Assembly: GCF_039621855.1 (NCBI RefSeq)
Contig: NZ_CP155071.1
Span: 3,906,001 to 3,970,000 of the forward strand
Direction of reading: 5' to 3'
Source: Erwinia sp. HDF1-3R
GTDB lineage: Bacteria > Pseudomonadota > Gammaproteobacteria > Enterobacterales > Enterobacteriaceae
DNA length: 64,000 bases
The notes beneath the pieces were generated by a model. It saw only the letters and a list, made by a program, of their open reading frames with translations. It was not told the DNA's origin and did no database searches. Below are positions 9,594-17,866 of this stretch, one piece after another. Position 1 is the first letter of the stretch; each line of letters begins with the position of its first letter. The position numbers were made by a program, and so were the translations under genes.

Positions 9594-10958
9594 TTGATCA
9601 CACATATCAGTCCACTGGGTTCTATGGACCTGCTGTCTCAGCTGGAAGTTGACATGCTGAAGCAGACGGCCAGCAGTGACCTTTACCAGCTGTTCCGCAA
9701 CTGTTCGCTTGCCGTGCTTAACTCCGGTAGTCAGACCGATAGCAGCCATGAGCTGCTTGCCCGTTTTGAAAGCTTCGATATCAACGTGCTTCGCCGCGAG
9801 CGCGGCGTAAAGCTTGAGCTGATCAATCCACCGGAAGAAGCCTTTGTCGACGGGCGGATCATTCGCTCACTGCAAGCCAACCTTTTTGCCGTGCTGCGCG
9901 ACATCCTGTTTGTCAACGGACAAATCGACAAGGCAGGGCGCTTCCAGCACCAGCAAAATGAAGATCCCGTTCATATCACCAACATGGTGTTCTCTATTTT
10001 ACGCAATGCCCGGGCGCTGCATATTGGTGAAGAACCCAATACCGTGGTCTGCTGGGGCGGACACTCGATTAATGCCGTAGAGTATCAGTACTGTCGCACC
10101 GTGGGTGCCCAGCTGGGGCTGCGCGAGCTGAATATCTGTACCGGCTGCGGGCCCGGCGTTATGGAAGCCCCAATGAAGGGAGCGGCCGTAGGTCACGCAC
10201 AGCAGCGTTATAAAGAGGGCCGCTTTATTGGTCTGACTGAGCCTTCAATCATCGCCGCTGAGCCACCGAACCCGCTGGTCAATGAGCTGATTATCATGCC
10301 AGATATCGAGAAGCGTCTGGAAGCGTTTGTCCGTATTGCACACGGCATTGTTATTTTCCCGGGCGGCGTGGGGACGGCGGAAGAGCTGCTGTATCTGCTG
10401 GGTATTCTGATGAATCCTCATAACCATGACCAGGTGCTGCCGCTGATCCTGACGGGTCCGAAGGAGAGCGCCGACTATTTCCGCGTAATGGATGAGTTTA
10501 TCGTCAGCACGCTGGGTCATGCGGCGCGTAAGCACTACACCATCATCATTGATGATGCGCCAGAGGTAGCACGGCTGATGAAACAGGCGATGCCAAAAGT
10601 GAAGGAGCATCGTCGGGAAACCGGAGACGCGTATAGCTTCAACTGGGCTATCCGAATTGAGCCGGATCTGCAGGTGCCCTTTATGCCCACCCATGAAAAT
10701 ATGGCTAACCTTAATCTCTATCCTAATCAGCCAGCCGAACAGCTTGCCGCCGCACTGAGGCGGGCATTTTCCGGTATCGTGGCGGGCAACGTGAAGGATA
10801 TGGGCATTAAGGCGATTAAAGAGAACGGGCCTTACAAGCTACATGGCGATCCGGAATTGATGCGCCGCATGGACGATTTACTACAGGGATTTGTTGCTCA
10901 GCACCGTATGAAGCTGCCAGGCACCGCTTATATCCCCTGCTATGAAATCATCAAATAA
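9594..10958 (+). CDS. ppnN: Pyrimidine/purine nucleotide 5'-monophosphate nucleosidase PpnN
   Basis: 454 residues, the same as E. coli PpnN (YgdH). It hydrolyses nucleoside monophosphates to free base and ribose 5-phosphate and is a (p)ppGpp-binding enzyme in E. coli. The LOG-family signature [17 protein letters not shown] is in the middle, with [14 protein letters not shown] upstream. The start is TTG at 9594, chosen because an AAGGAG site lies just upstream and the peptide [12 protein letters not shown] equals the E. coli N terminus. In E. coli sdaC and sdaB follow; here xni follows after 45 bp, so those genes are missing at this site. Confidence 0.96.
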   Translation: MITHISPLGSMDLLSQLEVDMLKQTASSDLYQLFRNCSLAVLNSGSQTDSSHELLARFESFDINVLRRERGVKLELINPPEEAFVDGRIIRSLQANLFAVLRDILFVNGQIDKAGRFQHQQNEDPVHITNMVFSILRNARALHIGEEPNTVVCWGGHSINAVEYQYCRTVGAQLGLRELNICTGCGPGVMEAPMKGAAVGHAQQRYKEGRFIGLTEPSIIAAEPPNPLVNELIIMPDIEKRLEAFVRIAHGIVIFPGGVGTAEELLYLLGILMNPHNHDQVLPLILTGPKESADYFRVMDEFIVSTLGHAARKHYTIIIDDAPEVARLMKQAMPKVKEHRRETGDAYSFNWAIRIEPDLQVPFMPTHENMANLNLYPNQPAEQLAAALRRAFSGIVAGNVKDMGIKAIKENGPYKLHGDPELMRRMDDLLQGFVAQHRMKLPGTAYIPCYEIIK

Positions 10959-11003
10959 CCGCAACCGGAGCGGCGAACGTGCTGCTCCCCTACGTGCGAA
11001 ATT

Positions 11004-11759
11004 ATGACTATTCATTTGTTGATTGTTGATGCCCTGAACCTTATACGCCGCATCCATGCTGTTCAGGGCTCTCCCTGTCAGGAAGCCTGCGTTCATGCGT
11101 TACAGCAGCTTATCGTGCACAGCCGGCCTACTCATGCCGTCGCGGTTTTTGACGATGATGAGCGTCATGAAGGCTGGCGCTTCCAGCTGCTACCGGATTA
11201 TAAGGCGGGTCGCCCTCCAATGCCTGATGCCTTGCAGCAGGAGATGCCTTTACTGCGCGAGGCTTTTCAGCAGGCCGGCGTTGCCTGTTGGCAGGCTGTG
11301 GGCGAAGAGGCTGACGATCTGGCTGCTACGCTGGCAGCGAGAGTGGCAGAAAGTGGTCATCAGGCAACTATTGTTTCGACTGATAAAGGTTACTGTCAGC
11401 TCCTTGCACCGCAGATTCTTATTCGTGACTATTTTCAGAAGCGCTGGCTGGATATGCCTTTTATCGAAGCCAGCTTCGGCGTGGCACCGGCCCAGCTCAC
11501 TGATTACTGGGGCCTGACTGGCATTGCCAGCAGCAAAATCCCCGGCGTGGCAGGGATTGGTGCGAAGAGTGCAGCCCAGCTTTTACAGACGTTCGGCTCG
11601 CTGGATGCGATTTATCAGAATCTGGAGGCCGTCCCGGAGAAGTGGCGCAGGAAGCTTGAGCAGCATCAGGTGCTAGCCCATATCTGCCGCGAGGTCGCGA
11701 CGTTGAAGACTGATTTGGTGCTTGAGGGAAACCTGAAGGAGCTGAGGTTACCGGCCTGA
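11004..11759 (+). CDS. xni: Flap endonuclease Xni (ExoIX)
   Basis: 251 residues, equal to E. coli Xni. A PIN-like 5'-nuclease related to the nuclease domain of DNA polymerase I, acting on flap DNA. Acidic metal-binding residues are visible in VDALNLIRR (residues 8-16), [12 protein letters not shown] and [12 protein letters not shown], and a helix-hairpin-helix DNA-binding segment in [18 protein letters not shown]. It is downstream of ppnN with a 45-bp gap and is the last gene before the 2.85-kb repeat block; it converges with rlmM on the far side of that block. Confidence 0.95.
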   Translation: MTIHLLIVDALNLIRRIHAVQGSPCQEACVHALQQLIVHSRPTHAVAVFDDDERHEGWRFQLLPDYKAGRPPMPDALQQEMPLLREAFQQAGVACWQAVGEEADDLAATLAARVAESGHQATIVSTDKGYCQLLAPQILIRDYFQKRWLDMPFIEASFGVAPAQLTDYWGLTGIASSKIPGVAGIGAKSAAQLLQTFGSLDAIYQNLEAVPEKWRRKLEQHQVLAHICREVATLKTDLVLEGNLKELRLPA

Positions 11760-11819
11760 AGGTTATAATCCACTAAGGTCAACCTCACTCCGATGGATCG
11801 GCTGTGTTGCGGGATTTAA

Positions 11820-12127
11820 GTTCAAAACCTGCTCCAGTGACAAGGCTATGTTGTTAGCAGGAAGGTCAAAACCTGCCCCGGTGACACGGCTATGTTATTT
11901 GCAGGCAGGTCAAAAGCCGCTCCGGTGACAGGGCTATGTTATTTGCAGGCAGGTCAAAAGCCGCTCCGGTGACAGGGCTATGTTGTTAGCAGGAAGGTCA
12001 AAACCTGCTCCGGTGACAGGGCTATGTTGTTAGCAGGAAGGTCAAAACCTGCCCCGGTGACAGGGCTATGTTATTTGCAGGCAGGTCAAAAGCCGCTCCG
12101 GTGACAGGGCTATGTTGCGGGTCAGAA
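11820..12127 (+). repeat. 44-bp tandem array (type A), 7 units
   Basis: Units start at 11820, 11864, 11908, 11952, 11996, 12040 and 12084, each 44 bp, beginning GGTCAAAACCTGCTCCGGTG or a close variant. Two subtypes alternate, ending in either TTGTTAGCAGGAA or TTATTTGCAGGCA. The last unit runs into element B1. Single or partial copies recur later, at about 12513, 13033, 13485, 13529 and 13969, always just before an element B. There are no unique spacers, so this is not a CRISPR array. Confidence 0.93.
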
Positions 12128-12209
12128 CGCCGGGACGCCGTAAACCCATCCCTAGGGGCTTCGCTGCCGCATCCCTGCGGCAGAGACCCGGCTTATCTGC
12201 TCCGCAACA
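12113..12209 (+). repeat. 97-bp element B, copy 1
   Basis: Bounded by inverted TGTTGCGG (12113-12120) and CCGCAACA (12202-12209). Inside is a perfect hairpin with stem CTGCCGCA/TGCGGCAG and loop TCCC. A second, imperfect CCC/GGG hairpin precedes it. Confidence 0.88.
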
Positions 12210-12362
12210 CCGCCTTCTGGCTAAGGAGTAGGCTGCGGGTTCTCTGGCAGTGGCTAAGTTCAAAACCTGATCCGATCACTACGACTTTATCTGCCGAAAG
12301 TTTAGTAAGCCGGGGCTGGACGTGAAGGGGTTTTTAGCAGCGACAACGTAGTCTGAGGCCAG

Positions 12363-12461
12363 GCGGGGACCGTTGGCTGAGCGGACCGTCGAGCGCAGGG
12401 ATGCGCGAGTCGAGCCCACACGGACGTGCTTGCGGCGTGTCCGCGTGACAACGGTCCCCGC
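12363..12461 (+). repeat. 99-bp element C, copy 1
   Basis: Bounded by a 13-bp inverted repeat GCGGGGACCGTTG / CAACGGTCCCCGC. Inside is hairpin GCGCA-GGGA-TGCGC and a second CAC/GTG hairpin. It starts 250 bp after the start of B copy 1. Confidence 0.88.
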
Positions 12462-12543
12462 AGGGCTTTGCACCGTATTATCGCAATGACAGCAAACGTT
12501 ACAAATGCCAGCCAGGTCAAAACCCGCTCCGGTGACAGGGCTA

Positions 12544-12640
12544 TGTTGCGGGTCAGAACGCCGGGGCGCCGTAAACCCATCCCTGGGGGCTTCACTGCCG
12601 CATCCCTGCGGCAGAGACCCGGCTTATCTGCTCCGCAACA
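12544..12640 (+). repeat. 97-bp element B, copy 2
   Basis: Same ends TGTTGCGG and CCGCAACA and the same TCCC-loop hairpin as copy 1; here the upstream hairpin CCCA-TCCC-TGGG is also perfect. Preceded by a single type-A unit at 12513. Confidence 0.88.
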
Positions 12641-12880
12641 CCGCCTTCTGGCTAAGGAGTTGCCTGTAAAAATCTGGTACAGACTAACGTCATAATCTGC
12701 TTTAGAGGGACTGGCTTTGTTGTGGCCCTCAGGGCCAGCATCTGTTCGGTTGTGCGACTCTGCTGCAGTTCAGAAGCCAAAACCCGCTTCCAGATGGGAG
12801 GCAATTATCTGTCAGCAACTATGTTACCTGAGTCCGGGTGCGGGAAATGTTTTAGCAGCGACTAATTTGCCTGAGGCCAG

Positions 12881-12982
12881 GCGGGGACCGTTGACTGAGC
12901 GGACCGTCGAGCGCAGGGATGCGCGAGTCGAGCCCACACGGACGTGCTGCTTGCGGCGGGTCCGCGTGACAACGGTCCCCGC
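12881..12982 (+). repeat. 102-bp element C, copy 2
   Basis: Same 13-bp inverted ends; three bases longer than the other copies (an extra TGC near 12947). It starts 337 bp after B copy 2, because the linker here (12641-12880) is longer and more diverged than in the other macro-units. Confidence 0.86.
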
Positions 12983-13064
12983 AGGGCTTTGCACCCATTT
13001 ACCGCAAGGACAGCAAACGTTACAGATGCCAGCCAGGTCAAAACCCGCTCCGGTGACAGGGCTA

Positions 13065-13161
13065 TGTTGCGGGTCAGAACGCCGGGACGCCGTAAACCCA
13101 TCCCTGGGGGCTTCGCTGCCGCATCCCTGCGGCAGAGACCCGGCTTATCTGCTCCGCAACA
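13065..13161 (+). repeat. 97-bp element B, copy 3
   Basis: Ends TGTTGCGG (13065-13072) and CCGCAACA (13154-13161); both TCCC-loop hairpins intact. Confidence 0.88.
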
Positions 13162-13314
13162 CCGCCTTCTGGCTGCGGAGTGGGCTGCGGGTGCTCTGGC
13201 AGTGGCTAAGATCAAAACCTGATCCGATCACGACGACCTTATCTGCCGAAAGTTTAGTAAACCGGGGCTGGATGTGAAGGGGTTTTTAGCAGCGACAACG
13301 TAGTCTGAGGCCAA

Positions 13315-13411
13315 GGGGACCGTTGGCTGAGCGGACCGTCGAGCGCAGGGATGCGCGAGTCGAGCCCACACGGATGTGCTTGCGGCGGGTACGCGTGACA
13401 ACGGTCCCTGC
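13315..13411 (+). repeat. Element C, copy 3 (degenerate ends)
   Basis: Core identical in plan, but the left end has lost GGC (reads CCAAGGGGACC) and the right end reads CAACGGTCCCTGC, so the terminal stem is weakened. It starts 250 bp after B copy 3. Confidence 0.85.
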
Positions 13412-13558
13412 AGGACTTTGCACCAGCGACCAGCAACAACAGTAAACGTCACAGGTGCCAGTTCCCCACACACTGTCATCCGTAAGGTCAAAACCTGCTC
13501 CGATGACGCGGCTATGTTGTTAGCAGGAATGTCAAAACCTGCTCCGGTGACACGGCTA

Positions 13559-13655
13559 TGTTGCGGGTCAGAACGCCGGGACGCCGTAAACCCCTCCCTG
13601 GGGGCTTCACTGCCGCATCCCTGCGGCAGAGACCCGGCTTATCTGCTCCGCAACA
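13559..13655 (+). repeat. 97-bp element B, copy 4
   Basis: Ends TGTTGCGG and CCGCAACA intact; the CTGCCGCA-TCCC-TGCGGCAG hairpin is intact, the upstream hairpin is altered to CCCCTCCCTGGGG. Preceded by two type-A units (13485-13558). Confidence 0.88.
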
Positions 13656-13808
13656 CCGCCTTCTGGCTGCGGAGTGGGCTGCGGGTGCTCTGGCAGTGGC
13701 TAAAGTCAAAACCTGCTCCGATTACGACAGCCTTACCTGCCGAAATTTTGTAGGCCCGAGCCGGACATGGGGAGGTTTCTTTGCAGCGACTGTATAGCCA
13801 GCGGCCAG

Positions 13809-13907
13809 GCGGGGACCGTTGACTGAGCGGACCGTCGAGCGCAGGGATGCGCGAGTCGAGCCCACACGGATGTGCTTGCGGCGGGTCCGCGTGACAACGG
13901 TCCCCGC
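13809..13907 (+). repeat. 99-bp element C, copy 4
   Basis: Perfect 13-bp inverted ends. Both inner hairpins are present: GCGCA-GGGA-TGCGC and CACA-CGGA-TGTG. It starts 250 bp after B copy 4. Confidence 0.88.
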
Positions 13908-13989
13908 AGGGCTTTGCACCCATTTACCGCAAGGACAGCAAACGTTACAGATGCCAGCCAGGTCAAAACCCGCTCCGGTGACACGGCTA

Positions 13990-14086
13990 TGTTGCGGGTC
14001 AGAACGCCGGGACGCCGTAAACCCCTCCCTGGGGGCTTCACTGCCGCATCCCTGCGGCAGAGACCCGGCTTATCTGCTCCGCAACA
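13990..14086 (+). repeat. 97-bp element B, copy 5
   Basis: Same ends and the same main hairpin as copy 4, including the CCCCTCCC variant; 431 bp from copy 4, the same step as copies 1 to 2. Confidence 0.88.
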
Positions 14087-14239
14087 CCGCCTTCTGGCTA
14101 AGGAGTGGGCTGCGGATTCTCTGGCAGTGGCTAAGATCAAAACCTGATCCGATCACGACGACCTTATCTGCCGAAATTTTTGTAAACCGGGGCTGGACGT
14201 GAAGGGGTTTTTAGCAGCGACAACGTGGTCTGAGGCCAG

Positions 14240-14338
14240 GCGGGGACCGTTGGCTGAGCGGACCGTCGAGCGCAGGGATGCGCGAGTCGAGCCCACACGG
14301 ATGTGCTTGCGGCGGGTACGCGTGACAACGGTCCCCGC
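14240..14338 (+). repeat. 99-bp element C, copy 5
   Basis: Perfect 13-bp inverted ends and both inner hairpins. It starts 250 bp after B copy 5, and its right end runs directly into the 42-bp tandem array. Confidence 0.88.
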
Positions 14339-14580
14339 AGGGCTTTACCCCATCTCCCTGCAGCAACAAAGCTACACCGCAGGGCTTTACCCCATCTCCC
14401 TGCAGCAACAAAGCTGCACCGCAGGGCTTTGCACCCTCTCCCTGCAACAAAAAAAACTGCACAGCAGGGCTTTGCACCCTCTCCCTGCAGCAACAAAGCT
14501 ACACCGCAGGGCTTTACCCCATCTCCCTGCAGCAAAAAAGCTGTCCCGCAGGGCTTTGCACCCACTCCCGGCGACGGCAG
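14337..14580 (+). repeat. 42-43-bp tandem array (type D), about 6 units
   Basis: Units start at 14337, 14379, 14421, 14464, 14506 and 14548 (last partial); all are 42 bp except the 43-bp third. Each begins GCAGGGCTTT and contains an inverted pair GCAGGG...CCCTGC. The unit is homologous to the sequence that follows every element C (GCAGGGCTTTGCACCC), so the array looks like a local amplification of the C tail. It ends about 35 bp from the rlmM stop codon. Confidence 0.92.
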
Positions 14581-14615
14581 TAGATGCCTGAACGCAGGCG
14601 GCGGGCCCTCAGGAA

Positions 14616-15716
14616 CTATCTTTCGTCGCGGCGGCCCGGCGTAGCGCTCCAGATGCGGCGAATATGTACCGTCACCTCTTCACGATCGTGATAAAGCTGA
14701 CGTGCCTGAATCTGCGCATTAATACCGCCTGCCTTCAGCTTTTCATCAATCATCGCCAGATTCTGCGACACCTCTTCATAACGCTTCTTCATCGGCAGCT
14801 TAAGATTGAAAATAGCCTCCCGGCACCAACCGTTCACCAGCCAGTCGGCCATCAGGTTAGCCACGCGAACCGGTTTTTCCACCATATCGCACACCAGCCA
14901 GTAAATATTGGTACGCGTAGGACGGTATCGGAAGCCATCTTCACGGTGGTGGAAAACCTGCCCGGTATCCATCAGAGAAGGCGCCATAGGACCATTATCC
15001 ACGGCGTGCACCATCATGCTGCGTTTCACCAGCTGGTAGGTCCATCCCCCTGGACAGGCACCCAAATCGACGGCGTAAAGACCACTGCCCAGACGCTCCT
15101 CCCACTCATCGGCTGGGATGAAAACGTGAAAAGCCTCTTCCAGCTTTAGCGTAGAGCGGCTTGGCGCATCGGAGGGAAACTTCAGGCGCGGGATGCCCAT
15201 AAAAAATGTGGAATTGTTCTCCGGCAGGGAGTAACCCACATAACAGCAGCCCGGCGCGATGAAAAACACGTGTACCACGGGCCGTTTAGCACTCTCATAA
15301 TTTAACAGCACGCCGGCAGCACGCAGGCTGGCACGCAGCGGAACGGTGAATTTACGACAGAACTTTAGCAGCTCTTTACTCTCATTGGTGTCCGGCACCT
15401 CGACCCGCAGCTCTCCCGCTTTTTCTACCACACCGGTTAACATTCCGGTTACCGGAGAGACACGATCTTCCGGCGGCAGATCGCGAAGTAATTCGCCTAC
15501 CACCACCATCTGACGGCAGAAAATGAGCTGGCTGAAAGGCAGGGTTTTGATCAGCTTTTCGGCATCTTCAGCCTGGTAGCACTCATACAATACATAGCCT
15601 GAGTCTTCCTTCACTCGCGCAAAGCCGAACACCTCATGTTCAGCCGCTTTAGCACTGATTTCCGCTGCACACTCTTTCTCAAAGCCCTGACGGCAATAGA
15701 GTAAAATTTTATTCAT
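14616..15716 (-). CDS. rlmM: 23S rRNA 2'-O-ribose C2498 methyltransferase RlmM
   Basis: 366 residues, same as E. coli RlmM (YgdE). It methylates the 2'-OH of C2498 in 23S rRNA using S-adenosylmethionine. An N-terminal THUMP-like region is followed by a Rossmann methyltransferase domain whose SAM motif is [14 protein letters not shown] near residue 220; [11 protein letters not shown] in the C-terminal part is also conserved. It overlaps ygdD by 8 bp and is last in the leftward gcvA-ygdD-rlmM run. Its 3' end abuts the repeat block, so read-through would transcribe the repeats on the minus strand. Confidence 0.96.
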   Translation of the reverse strand: MNKILLYCRQGFEKECAAEISAKAAEHEVFGFARVKEDSGYVLYECYQAEDAEKLIKTLPFSQLIFCRQMVVVGELLRDLPPEDRVSPVTGMLTGVVEKAGELRVEVPDTNESKELLKFCRKFTVPLRASLRAAGVLLNYESAKRPVVHVFFIAPGCCYVGYSLPENNSTFFMGIPRLKFPSDAPSRSTLKLEEAFHVFIPADEWEERLGSGLYAVDLGACPGGWTYQLVKRSMMVHAVDNGPMAPSLMDTGQVFHHREDGFRYRPTRTNIYWLVCDMVEKPVRVANLMADWLVNGWCREAIFNLKLPMKKRYEEVSQNLAMIDEKLKAGGINAQIQARQLYHDREEVTVHIRRIWSATPGRRDER

Positions 15717-16104
15717 GGCGTTCTGCCCTTACTTTAAGACGCAGTGCGCCAACTAACATTAATATCCATCCAGCCAGGAAGCAGGTGCCCCCGACTGGCG
15801 TAACATAGACCCACAGACGAAGATGCGAGAGCGCCAGGCAGTAAAGACTCCCGCTGAATAGCACCGTACCCAACGCAAGGAATGCGCTGCTCCAGTAAAA
15901 CCAGATATTGGCACGGCGCTGCATCGCTGCCGCCATTCCCAGAATGGCAAGGGTGTGAAACCCCTGATATTCCAGCCCGGTTTTAAGCCAGGCCATTTCC
16001 ACTGATCCCAGCGACTTGCTCAATACATGTGCGCCAAAAGCACCCAGCATCACGTAAATGAATCCGCTGATGGCTGTAAAAATCAGCATGGCACGACTCG
16101 ACAT
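15709..16104 (-). CDS. ygdD: Inner membrane protein YgdD (DUF423)
   Basis: 131 residues, same as E. coli YgdD. Four hydrophobic segments of the DUF423 family, including [20 protein letters not shown] at the N terminus and [15 protein letters not shown] at the C terminus. Function unknown. It lies 58 bp after gcvA and overlaps rlmM by 8 bp, so it is probably co-transcribed with both. Confidence 0.94.
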   Translation of the reverse strand: MSSRAMLIFTAISGFIYVMLGAFGAHVLSKSLGSVEMAWLKTGLEYQGFHTLAILGMAAAMQRRANIWFYWSSAFLALGTVLFSGSLYCLALSHLRLWVYVTPVGGTCFLAGWILMLVGALRLKVRAERHE

Positions 16105-16162
16105 TCGGTCAATCCTCGGTTGGTGATCGCGCCGCCTTAGCCACGCGAAGCGAAATCAGCTA

Positions 16163-17080
16163 TCAATTCTCGTAGCGGAAGCGGAAGTTTTCCTGCTCGC
16201 TGGCCGCTTTTGCCAGGATCCACTGACGAAAGGCGGCTATTTTACCCAGTTCTGCCTGGCTGTCATGGCAAACCAGATAAAAAGCATTTTTACTGACTAA
16301 AACGTCGTTAAATGGACAGACCAGTCGGCCCGCTTCCATTTCTGTCTGCGCCATCACATTATTGGCCAGCGCAACCCCCTGGCCATGAATTGCCGCCTGG
16401 AGCACCATGGCGCTGTGGCTGAAAATAGGGCCCTGCTGTACGTTGATATGCGCCACCCCCAGCTGGCGGGTATAGGCCTGCCAGTCCCGACGGGAGGCAT
16501 CGTGCAGCAGCGTATGGTACGCAAGGTCCTCGGGCGTTTTTACCGGATGTTCACCGGTGAGGAGCTGGGGGGCACAGACCGGCAGCAGGTATTCCGCATA
16601 CAGCTTTTCTACACGCAGCCCCGGCCAGTTGCCTCGACCGTAAAAAATCGCCACGTCAACATCGTCGGCCAGCTTCTCTTCCTCACGGTCAACCGCCTGG
16701 ATACGCACATCAATTCCCGGATAAGCTGAGTTAAAGCTGGAGAGGCGCGGCACCAGCCACTGAATAGCAAAGCTCGGCAGCAGGCTAACGGTGAGCGCCC
16801 CTTTCGCGCTTCGGGCCTGGAGCTTGCGGGTGGCGTCATTAATGGCGCTGAATATCTCTTTGATATCGAGATAGTAGCTCTGCCCTTCTTCCGTCAGCAG
16901 CAGCGATCGATTGCGGCGACGGAACAGCTTAAGGCCAAGGAAATCCTCCAGCGACTTGATTTGGTGGCTGACGGCAGCCTGGGTGACGAACAGCTCTTCA
17001 GCCGCTTTGGTGAAGCTGAGATGACGAGCGGCGGCATCAAAAACACGCAGCGCATTTAATGGGGGAAGACGTTTCGACAT
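16163..17080 (-). CDS. gcvA: Glycine cleavage system regulator GcvA (LysR family)
   Basis: 305 residues, nearly identical in plan to E. coli GcvA. LysR-type regulator: winged helix-turn-helix at about residues 6-65 (AAEELFVTQAAVSHQIKSLE as recognition region) and a substrate-binding domain. It activates or represses the gcvTHP genes with glycine, purine and GcvR signals, and activates the divergent sRNA gcvB. An ATTAG pentamer, as in GcvA boxes, lies at 17139-17143 between gcvA and gcvB, but the full site was not resolved. Confidence 0.96.
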   Translation of the reverse strand: MSKRLPPLNALRVFDAAARHLSFTKAAEELFVTQAAVSHQIKSLEDFLGLKLFRRRNRSLLLTEEGQSYYLDIKEIFSAINDATRKLQARSAKGALTVSLLPSFAIQWLVPRLSSFNSAYPGIDVRIQAVDREEEKLADDVDVAIFYGRGNWPGLRVEKLYAEYLLPVCAPQLLTGEHPVKTPEDLAYHTLLHDASRRDWQAYTRQLGVAHINVQQGPIFSHSAMVLQAAIHGQGVALANNVMAQTEMEAGRLVCPFNDVLVSKNAFYLVCHDSQAELGKIAAFRQWILAKAASEQENFRFRYEN

Positions 17081-17175
17081 GGTTACCGGATTGATGATTG
17101 CGTAAGGATTACGCAGCGCTCCTGACGGAGATTTACGTATTAGTTTTTTTTATCCGAGCCATTATAATTTGTCCG

Positions 17176-17204
17176 TTGAGGATGCACCAGCAAATACCTA
17201 TAGT
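17176..17204 (+). promoter_or_regulatory. gcvB promoter
   Basis: -35 TTGAGG (17176-17181), 17-bp spacer, -10 TATAGT (17199-17204), with the known GcvB 5' end ACTTCCTGAG starting six bases later at 17211. Located in the gcvA-gcvB divergent region as in E. coli. Confidence 0.75.
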
Positions 17205-17210
17205 TGCCGC

Positions 17211-17417
17211 ACTTCCTGAGCCGGAACGAAAAGCACATTGGAATTTAGGCGTTTACGCAGAGTTTTGAGGGGCTTTTGGCTTGTGGTCGTGATGTTGTGT
17301 TTGCATTTGATCTGACTCTTTTCAGATCTGGTAGCCTGGCTACCTTATTATTCCTGTAGATTTACCCTGTCTGTCCATAGTGATTAGTAGCACCGCAAAT
17401 TGCGGTGCTTTTTTTTT
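17211..17417 (+). ncRNA. gcvB: GcvB small RNA
   Basis: Begins ACTTCCTGAGCCGGAACGAAAAG as in E. coli GcvB and ends in the conserved intrinsic terminator GCACCGCA-AAT-TGCGGTGC (17390-17408) plus nine Ts. An Hfq-dependent sRNA that represses many amino-acid and peptide transporter mRNAs through its G/U-rich region R1. R1 (GTGATGTTGTGTTTGC around 17289-17304) is shorter than in E. coli, lacking about eight bases of the TTGTTGTG stretch. R2 (ACCCTGTCTGTCCATA, from 17364) is conserved. The inner hairpin GGTAGC-CTG-GCTACC is followed by TTATTATT rather than an unbroken T-run. Confidence 0.93.
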
Positions 17418-17425
17418 ACTGAAGC

Positions 17426-17650
17426 TTACTGCCCCATTTCAACCATCTCTTTCACATCTGAGCGGTTAATCTGCTGCTTGTTGCCATTGGCATCTTTGTA
17501 GCTGATCATACCGGTATCCGTGTCGACAACAGGTTTGCCAGAGGCGACGATAGTACGGCCATCGTTGGTGTGCATTACATAGTTACTGGAACAGGCAGCC
17601 AGTGCAAAAGTCATGGCGCAGGCGGCCATAATAGCAGCGAATTTTTTCAT
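17426..17650 (-). CDS. ygdI: DUF903 lipoprotein YgdI
   Basis: 74 residues. Signal peptide with lipobox LAAC (MKKFAAIMAACAMTFALAAC), so a lipid-anchored periplasm-facing protein. The rest is one DUF903/SH3-like domain: YVMHTNDGRTIVASGKPVVD then TGMISYKDANGNKQQINRSD. A paralogue (ygdR) lies at 46774. It is convergent with gcvB, whose terminator ends 9 bp away, and divergent from csdA. Function unknown. Confidence 0.93.
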   Translation of the reverse strand: MKKFAAIMAACAMTFALAACSSNYVMHTNDGRTIVASGKPVVDTDTGMISYKDANGNKQQINRSDVKEMVEMGQ

Positions 17651-17866
17651 CTTTATATCTCCTTGCAGATAGAAATGCGATAAACCACCCGAAGAACACG
17701 TCCGGTGAGCAAAAAAAAAGATAAATTGCCTGCCCGAAAGGCTCTTATTGCGGATAATAGTTTAAACCTTGCATGAATCAGCATAACGCGCTTTTCCGAC
17801 ATTGCCAGAAAACCGCATTAAATTCAGTCTGGTCCTGGTCATTCCGTCATCAACGCCGAGGAGAAT

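Larger units (their letters stand above)
11760..14615. repeat. 2.85-kb non-coding composite repeat block between xni and rlmM
   Basis: No credible protein gene is present; the open frames are arginine/proline-rich shadows that repeat in several frames on both strands. The block consists of (i) a 44-bp tandem array at the left end, (ii) a macro-unit repeated five times at 431-521 bp spacing, made of a 97-bp element (B), a linker with fragments of the 44-bp unit, a ~99-bp element (C) and a second linker, and (iii) a 42-43-bp tandem array at the right end. It fills the gap between two convergent gene ends where E. coli carries the fuc genes. Listed parts follow as separate entries. No transposase, target-site duplication or phage gene was seen. 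Confidence 0.9.

Noticed and set aside
11820..12127. CRISPR array
   Set aside because: The 44-bp units abut each other with no unique spacers, and no cas gene is present in the window.
12113..14338. ERIC or REP elements
   Set aside because: Neither the ERIC core nor the REP palindrome is present; the elements have their own ends and hairpins.
11899..14591. Many Arg/Pro/Cys-rich open frames in the repeat block
   Set aside because: They repeat in several frames on both strands, follow the DNA repeats, lack ribosome sites and change frame where a unit is 43 bp; not protein genes.
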